Of a stretch of 64,000 nucleotides of DNA, positions 11,601-20,600 are shown in pieces. The notes below the pieces were generated by a model. That model was not told where the DNA came from. It did no database searches and worked only from the letters and a program-made list of their open reading frames with translations. The stretch is from positions 36,082,165 through 36,146,164 of the forward strand of contig OX424564.1 of assembly GCA_949152475.1 (NCBI GenBank). Reading direction: 5' to 3'. Source of the DNA: Terebella lapidaria. Taxonomy: Eukaryota; Annelida; Polychaeta; Terebellida; Terebellidae. The position numbers and the translations under genes were made by a program. Every line of letters begins with the position of its first letter. The stretch's first letter is position 1.

Positions 11601-14600
11601 CAGATCGTCCAGCGCTTTGTCCTTGACGACAAGCATGGCCTCCAGATCAGTGAGGGGGAGTTCTGTAACACCATCGAGACACTAGCTAGGATTGCAGCCC
11701 ACTCACGCCAGGCACCGGAAGGGTGAGTCATGGAGTAATAAATGAATGGAACTTGATGTACTGTAAGCTTCATAGAAATCTATTGGGAATTATTATTGGG
11801 CTAGGTAATGCACATCTAGTGCAAAGTCCCTTTGGTTAGAACAGACTGTGCAATATATGTAATCATTTTATGTTCTACTTGATACTAATATACCGACGAA
11901 TGAGGAATTGAATTGTAAACCAGTAACATTTTCACGTACCCGATCCCTCCCATACAGTCTGACAGCTCTGATAGAGACGATACGAGACGGTGGCCTGTTG
12001 GACCGGACCCCTGGCGGTCCCGCGTCCATGATGCAGTCCGGGATCACACAGGCTCGCGAGTTTGATGATCCCCCTGGACTCCACGAGAAGACGGAGTTTC
12101 TGCTGAGAGAGTGGGTGAACCTTTACCACTCCCCCGCGGCCGGGCGCGACTCAAGCAAGGCCTTCTGTGCCATCGTCTCACAGGTCAGTGGGTTTCACAG
12201 CTACCTGTTCGATGCTCTGGATGTTTACTGTGACTGAGAATTGCGAACCCATGTATGAGCTTGTTTTGTCAATTGATGAATACTTGCACTGTTGATAAAT
12301 CTTGTCTATGAGCTCCAGACAAGAATACAATTACATTGCCTCTCCTCTGCCCACAGATGCACCAGCAGGGGATCCTGAAGACAGACGACCTGATCACAAG
12401 ATTTTTCCGTCTCTGTACGGAGATGTGTGTAGACTTGTGTTACCGCGCGCTTGGCGACACAAGTCACAGTGCTACACTGATCCGCTCCAAATGTTTCCAC
12501 ACACTAGACGCGTTTGTGCGACTCATCGCCCTCCTCGTAAAACACTCGGGTGATAGCGCCAACACAGTCACCAAAATCAACCTACTTAACAAGGTAAAAT
12601 ATAGCCTCTTAGCTTGGAGGTACTAGAAGACACTACATATATCTCTATGGAATTTGGAGCCATTGTTTCTGTTTGACCCGCTACATATATCATACAATGA
12701 TACTTTGTCAATCACACTATTAGATCACACTATGCCATACATATTTCTTGACAGTACAGATTCGTTGAGTCCTTGTATAATGTCGGTCCATGTATCTGAC
12801 GCTCTGTGTCTGACAGGTTCTGGGGATCGTAGCTGGTGTTCTCCTGCAGGACCACGAGGTCCGACACACGGACTTCCACCAGCTTCCCTTCCATCGTATC
12901 TTCATCATGCTGTTCATTGAGCTGAACGCGCCGGAGCACATCCTTGAGAGTATCAATTACCAGGTCCTGACGGCCTTCTGGTGAGTGCCACTGCCTCACA
13001 CTGGTCAAATAATAGTTGCTGAGTGGGTGTTGTGTGCACGCCGTGAATCAAATGTTCGCTGGGATCAGTATTGTTTGGCAACTCCAAATTTTGAGATATT
13101 TGCAGTGGCAGTAGTGCACATGAATTTAGGTATCAAATATAAAGAAAAATTCCTTAATAAAACAATTTTGTGAACTGGCATTAATATTTTGTCACTCCTC
13201 TCCACCCTCCCAGCCACACATTCCACATCCTGAGACCCGCCAAGGCGCCAGGTTTTGGCTACGCCTGGCTCGAGTTGGTCTCCCATCGCGTCTTCATCGG
13301 CCGAATGCTGGCAATCACACCACAGCAACGGGTAAGTGTCCCTTTGTTCCTCGTAAAATACTAATTGGCAGGTTCCAATCATGTTGCATTCACAGTAAAT
13401 ACTCTGATTCATTTTGCTTTTCTGTTTTGGAGAGCATGTAAAGCTTTTACCCAAGCTTTTCTCAGTTTTCTGTCTGCTAAAGCTCGTGATTTTATTCTGT
13501 AAGCGTAAAAATTGATTTGTGTAGAATCTGATTGTGCACCAATCTGTCCTGTCTTCTGTTGTACTCTGCACTAACCCAATTATTGTGCCATATGTTGTGT
13601 TTGTACAAAATCCTAATCATCTGGAATTTGAAATAAAGTCTTGATCAAAACGTGAATCAAGTTTCTTGTGAGTAATTCAGCTGCTTCATTAAATAGCTAT
13701 TAAAAGATCCTGGTCAACAAAACTATGATGATTCACGTTTTTCAGGAAAAAGATCGCAGGACTCCTTCGCGTAACAGCGATTTAAAATATAAAAATTTAG
13801 CGCAGTGAACAGAGTCAACTATCCTCTTTTGGCCGATCCAGGTTTTCCATCTATCTGTCTCCTTGCCTTCCTGGCCAAACTATCCCCCCCCCCCCCCCCC
13901 CGTAACATCCGCCCCCCCCCCCCCCCCTGCCCTCTCAACATGCACCCTATGTTTACGATTGTGTTTACGCCTATCTACAAGATCTGTACATGGTTCTTCG
14001 GCTCCCCGGTTTTTCGTTCACAGACACAGCTCTCTGTCTCTCCTCCACAGGGCTGGAACATGTACGCCAACCTGTTGATCGACTTGTTCCGGTTCTTGAC
14101 TCCGTTCCTACGTAACGCCGAGCTCACAAAACCCACTCAGCTACTCTACAAGGTAAGTGTCTCCCGTGTTGTTTTCTGGGTTTCGTTACAAATTTGGATT
14201 GGTGGCGGTTTAACATTTTGGTTAAAATTGAGAAATTTGCTGGGAAAGGTGTTAGTTTGTATGCGAAGTAACGTCGTAGCTCAGTTGTGGTGATGGGGTG
14301 AAGTCTGTAGTTACATGTTAGTTTATATATTTTACATTTAACTCATTGAAAATTCAGTAGCTAACATTGAATGGAAAATACAAAGTTGTTGGATAGTGAT
14401 GTATCATGTAATAAAACTTGAAAAGACTGAATGCGAAAAGAAGATACTAGTACAATGTATACCATTAACGATACCGTTATCAGTTGAGCAGTGTTTATGA
14501 GTATCAACATAAAAACTACAAAAACTGTTTTACGAAAATTGTTTCAAATACTTTCACATACCAAATAGAGAAGAAATAAATGCCCATTTCTCCCCATGCA

Positions 14601-17600
14601 GGGTGTACTGCGAGTGTTGCTGGTTCTGCTCCACGACTTCCCGGAGTTTCTCTGCGACTATTACTATGCATTCTGTGACGTGATTCCGCCGAACTGCATC
14701 CAGATGCGCAATCTGATCCTGAGCACGTACCCTCGGAACATGCGGCTCCCGGATCCCTTCACGCCCAACCTCAAGGTGGATCTTCTCCCCGAGATCTCGC
14801 ACACGCCCCGTATCATCACCAACGTGGCTCAACAGATACAGGCAACCTTCAAAAAGGTGAGGGTTTGTAATGTTGGAAGCAGACTTCCCAGTTACACTTT
14901 TCAACATACTTTCTCCGTAAGATTTGTATGAACACGACACACGTGGGATGTCATGAAGAACGCAAACGGAAGGCATATTATAATCAGTTACCATAAGATC
15001 TATTATAGTACTAGTGCAACACACATGGTATTTTGACCAATTGATCATTCTTGAGTTTCCCATGTCACATGACAACTTCTATAACACTCTCTCGCCCCGC
15101 CATAGGACCTGGACTCATACCTAAAGAGCCGAGCGCCGGTGACATTCTTGTCAGAACTGCGTAGTAAGCTGCAGGTGTCGACGGACCCAGGCGTGCGCTA
15201 CAACATCCCCCTGATTAACGCACTGGTGCTGTACGTCGGCACACAAGCGATCAGCTACATCCACCAGAAAGGCCTGACTCCAAGCATGAGCACCATCGCT
15301 CACTCTTCACACATGGACATCTTCCAGAACCTCGCCGTCGATCTCGACACGGAAGGTAAGTGTGCGATGTCAGGCTTTCAGTGTTGGCTCTTTTTCAGGA
15401 TGTATTAATAGCAGTGTGAAGCCATGAGATCACTATTTATTGCCATACCACTACCTCTATAATAAACTCTTTGGGTAATCTTACCTTGGCATTCAAAGAA
15501 GAGGAGAGAGAAATGAATGTCACAAGAATTTTCTCAAAATTCCTGACATCCATCTCGAACTCGAAATTGAAGGAAATTACTCTCACACATCTCAGATTCC
15601 CCGCGGTGTAGATGTGACGTCACACCGGTCATATGATTGACCTTAACCGCCATTAATTTGCTCCTCCATTGTTGGATGTGCAGCAAGTCTTGCTTTCGGC
15701 ATTCAAAGTCGAATTTCTTCACGTCTACGATCGTCTTTAGGCTGTTCTTTGCACAGCTTTTTCTTCAGTAGATCGTTCTTTCGTTGTTAGACTAGCTTAG
15801 AGTTAGTGATTTGCGATTTTTTTGGGAGGAAATGGTAAAGCCTCCCCAGGCCCCTTTCCTTCCCCCATTATCGCCCGTTTGTACTTCGATGTTTGATATG
15901 TTTCAGATATGAAGTGCATCGTTTGCAAACACTACCTTCCTAAGTGGGAGGCTCATAACGCCTGCTGGCAGTGTAGGGACACTGTTTATTGCCGTCCTTC
16001 AGCCACCTGTGAGTTATGCGCGGATTGGTCCATCGACGAGTGGAAACTCTGTCTTCAAGGCTTACGGGAGATTCAGGCCCGCAGGTTTGCTGGTTGCCCT
16101 ACTCCCCCTTCCCCGTCAGATTCTGATAGCGCCAGGCCGCGTCCCAAGGCGTCTGAGGAACGCAAGCGGCGTTTAGATTTGCAGTTAACCAATGCTGTTT
16201 GTGCTGTAAGTTTTGATTTATCATTGTCATTTTCTTTCAGCCGGGTACGGGTCCCGGGAGCCGCGCGTTCGGCTCTCGGCACCCTAACTTCCCCACAACC
16301 TACGGGTTTGTGTGGCTCACTTTTGGCTCCCTCTCTACTGGCCCCTCGTTCTCATGCTTCTCTGGCTGAACGACCTGGGTTTCAGTGTCCGAGTGTGGTT
16401 TCGGGGTCTGCCGGTTCCGTCGGGCTCACGACGGTTCCCTGCGCCCGGGATCCCTCTGGACAGAGAGTGTTGTTTCCCCCTCCGGGTCGGGCACCTGCCC
16501 CCGGAGCTGGGTTTCAACCCCATAGCCAGGGCGGATTTCGGTCCGGGCCCGTGTCGCCAGTGATACGGCCGCCGGCACCCGATTTCCCGTCGGTTACTGG
16601 ACCCCAGGCCGTGGCTACCGGAGCCGTGGCCAGTAGGGGCCGGGAGCCAAGGGCCATGAGCCGTCCAAACCCATGGGTTCCTGGAGTTTCCATGTCTCCA
16701 CGGTTTCCAGAGTTTCCTTTTTCTGATTCGCCCTGTGTGTTTCAGATCGCCGAGGATATCAAGGACGATTCCCCTCTTACGGCCCTGCCCTCCGGTTTCG
16801 TCGCCTCTAGCCAGGGGGAACCTTCCCTACAGGTCTCTCAGTCGGCTGACCAGCCGTTACCTGGCCCGTCAGGCCTCACGCTTCCGCGAAAGCGTAAGGC
16901 GGACCCGGACCAGGAGGCGGACCAGCCCGAGTCCGACGACCCTCTCTCTTGGGGGGAGAAGTTGGATTTTGTGAAGAGGGTCCTCCCGGGTTTGTGGCCC
17001 GAAGAGCATGCTCCGGCCCCAGTCAAGAAGGTGGCTCGTTCGATGATCTCTTCTGAGATAGAGCACCCCCGGCCGTCGAAGGACGCCTTACGGTTCCCTC
17101 TGTCACAGGGAGTTCGCGGCTCCATGCAGGAGCGCATGGACGAGACCATCAGGTCCAACAAGTCGGCGATTGGCGCGTATCCTGCTCGCCCGTCTGTCAA
17201 CGACTACTATACGTCGTCGGAGTTGGACGACAAGCCTACAGCTTTGAGGAGGCATCACCCCCATTACGCCTTTTTCAAGGAGCCTAAGGCCGTGGAGATC
17301 CCATGGGCGGCCTTGGCGGAGCTGCAGCACACGTTTCGAGTGGGGCTGGCCACGGATTCGGCCATGGACTGGCTGTCGATGGCTACGAGACGGGCCATTC
17401 TTCAGTGCCGTGACCAGGTCCTGGACAACCCTGACGTCGACCGGGATGATTTGGCAGAAGCCTTATTGAGCTGCGCTTCATTGGTCACCTCCATTGGCAA
17501 AGGTGTCGGTGACAAGGTGGCCCTGGACTCCCACTCACTCTGGGTGTCCGAGTTGTGGCGGCGTGACGCCTTCCTCTCATCCCTCAAGTTCGAGGTTCCG

Positions 17601-20600
17601 GACCAGCTCATGACAGACATGAGAGTTCTCCACCCCGTTATCCCCTCTTCCGGAGCCCCTACTTCACTTCTACTCCCTGACCGTTCTGCGGAGTTGCGGG
17701 AGGTGAAGAAGGAGGCCGACGAGAAGGCCGCGAAGTCCTCTACTTCCAATGCCCTCCTGAGCCAGTCGAAGTCTCTGGAACGCCTCACACAACAGATGGT
17801 TTCGGCCTTTAAGAAGCCCCAGTCTGCAGTTCAGCAGTCTCAGCCTCAGCAACAGCCGACTCGTGGCCGTGGTAGAGCGAGAGGCAGGGCCTCAGGGTTG
17901 CCCTTTCGCGGGGCCTCTGCCGGCAGCACCCGAGGAGACCGTGGTCGTGGCCGAGGCCGAGGACGCGGAGAGGCTCCCAAGCCCGCAGGGGAAAAGAAAC
18001 CGGGTACGTATAGCTTCGGATTCCGGGCCGGATCCTTTGCTCGAGTGTCGAGAAGAGCTGCATGGTCAGCTCGTTTCGGTCGATATTCCTTCCTCAGACG
18101 AGCCCGTAGGAGCTCGTTTAATTCTGTTTTGGAAAGAGTGGGAGCGGCTCGGGGCTTGCCCCTGGGTCGTCTCGACGCTCCGTCGAGGATTCGGCCTGAA
18201 ATTCGAGAAATTGCCACCGTTATCGCCCGTCCCAAGGGGTTTCACTCTTCCAAACGATCCAGAACGCCGCCGTGTTCTCCACGAGGAGATAACGGCGATG
18301 ATCGAGAAACAAGCGATAGAACCTGCTCCCGGGGACACTCCCGGGTTCTACAGCGTGTTGTTTGTGGTTCCCAAAGCGTCGGGGGGTTGGAGACCAGTGA
18401 TAGATCTTTCTCCGTTGAACAAGTTCTTAATAGTGCCGACGTTTTCCATGGAAACGCCGGAGCAAGTTCGTTCAGTCATGCCTCGCGATTCGTGGGTGGT
18501 AACGATCGATCTCAAAGATGCCTATTTCCATATTCCAATGAAACCTGCAGTTCGCAAATACCTGAGATTTCTCTATCTCGGCCGCGTATGGCAGTTTCGG
18601 GCGCTCCCGTTCGGATTATCGACAGCGCCGTGGATTTTCACCATGGTGGCTCGGGAAGTCCAGATTCTCGCCCACAAGCGGGGGATTTTTATCCACCAAT
18701 ATCTCGACGATTGGCTAATCCGGCACCATTGTCGCGAAACGCTGATCGTCCAAGCACAGTTTGTGGTAAATCTATGCTCACGGATGGGGTTCAAAATCAA
18801 CCAAAAAAAGTCCGACTTGTCACCGCGTCGAGACTTCGTCTTCTTGGGGTATCGTTATCAGACTACCTCAGAGACTGTGTTGCCGACGCTGGATCGTCAG
18901 TCAAAATTATCCGTGCGGTCAGAAGGCTTCCTTCGTCGCATTCCACAGACGGCCAGACGCTGGCAGTCCCTTCTCGGGATGCTGGCGTCCACGGAAAAGT
19001 TAGTTCCGTTGGGCCGCCTGCACATGCGGCCTATTCAGCGGCATCTACACTCTCAATGGTCCCAGGTCACGGGAGACAGATCCCAGCTCGTGCAGGTCTC
19101 TCCGGAAGTCGTTTCCCATCTGCAATGGTGGCTGGATCCCGTCAATCTGCTCCGAGGGTCGTCATTCCGCCGGCCGCTTCCATCCAGGCACGTATTTACG
19201 GATGCCAGTATGGACGGCTGGGGCGCTCACTGGGACGACAGCGAGGTCTCGGGCACCTGGTCTTCGTCTCAGCAGGAATGGCACATAAACCTGTTGGAAC
19301 TGGAGGCCGTGTTCTTGGCTCTCAGGCATTGGGAAACACATTTCCTCAATCAGGCTGTGTTGGTGGCCACCGACAACTCCACCGTTGTCGCTTACATCAA
19401 CAAGCAGGGCGGTACGAAGTCCCAGTCGCTGTGCCAGGCCGCTATCGACCTCCTGCTCTGGTGTCACGACCGGGGTATTTCGCTTTTCGCGAGGCATATC
19501 CCTGGTCATATGAATGTTTGGGCGGACCGCCTCTCCCGGAGGGGCCAGGTCCAGGCCATGGAGTGGAGTCTTGCCCCCAGGGTATTCCAATCTCTCTGCG
19601 GCCTATGGGGCACGCCGATGGTCGATTTGTTTGCGACCCGGTGGAACCACAAACTTCCTTCGTTTGTGTCTCCCATTCCCGATCCCACGGCCATGTCAGT
19701 GGATGCGATGTCGACGTCCTGGGAGGGCATGTACGCGTATGCTTACCCCCCAGCGGTGTTGTTGGACAAGGTGATCGCCAAGTTTCGGACTCACCAGTGT
19801 CGCCTCCTGCTGATTGCTCCGTGTCTACCGCAGAGGTCGTGGTTCCCGGACCTTCTGGAGTTGATAGTAGACTTCCCTCGTCAGCTTCCGGATCGGTGGG
19901 ACCTCCTCAAACAACCTCGTTCCAGCATGTTCCATCAGGCTCCCGCAAGTCTGAAGCTTCATGCCTGGATATTGTCGAGCGATGTTTCCGAAAGAAGGGA
20001 TTTTCAAGGGAGGTGTCCGCTAGGATCGCCCGATCAAATCGAAAATCTTCTTTGGCAGTCTACCAATCGAAGTGGACTTCCTTCTGTGCTTGGTGTCGTC
20101 GCCGGAAGGTTAGTCCTTTCAGAGTCGATGCTCCCCTAATTTCCGAATTTCTTCTCGAAAAGTTCAATGAAGGGCGAGCTCCATCCACGATCGCGGGTTA
20201 CCGTACGGCTATCGCGAAGACTCTAAAACCCAAACTTGGGATCGATTTTGGTCATGATCAAGGTTTGACTGCGTTGATTAATAGTTTCGAGATCGAAAGA
20301 CCGAAAGCTAGGAACCCGGTTCCTGAGTGGGATCTATCGCTTGTTCTCAACGTCTTAAGAAAAGATCCGTTCGAACCCCTTGAGCGGGCCTCACTAAAGT
20401 TGCTGACGTTTAAGACGGTCTTCCTTTTGGCTCTGGCTTCCGGGAAGCGACGGAGTGAGCTTCACGCTCTGTCCTTTTCCAAAGTTAAGTGGAAGTCGGA
20501 TGGCTCCTCGGTTCTCCTCGGAGTCATTCCCTCCTTTCTGGCCAAAACTCAATTAGCAGGTACGCCATTATTGAGCTTTTCCATTCCCGCCCTGACTCCT

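Noticed and set aside
13805..14293. 162-codon ORF across the poly-C tracts
   Set aside because: It reads intron sequence through into the true CNOT1 exon 14051-14152. The first part has no protein likeness and encodes Pro runs from poly-C.
16206..16240. 35-nt mini-intron in DIRS gag (gtaagt to ttctttcag)
   Set aside because: Too short for splicing, and its removal would put the rest of gag out of frame. The longer 540-nt alternative is kept as a low-interest finding.
17846..18338. Minus-strand ORFs inside the DIRS element
   Set aside because: Shadows of the GC-rich gag/RT coding region. They carry no recognisable domain.
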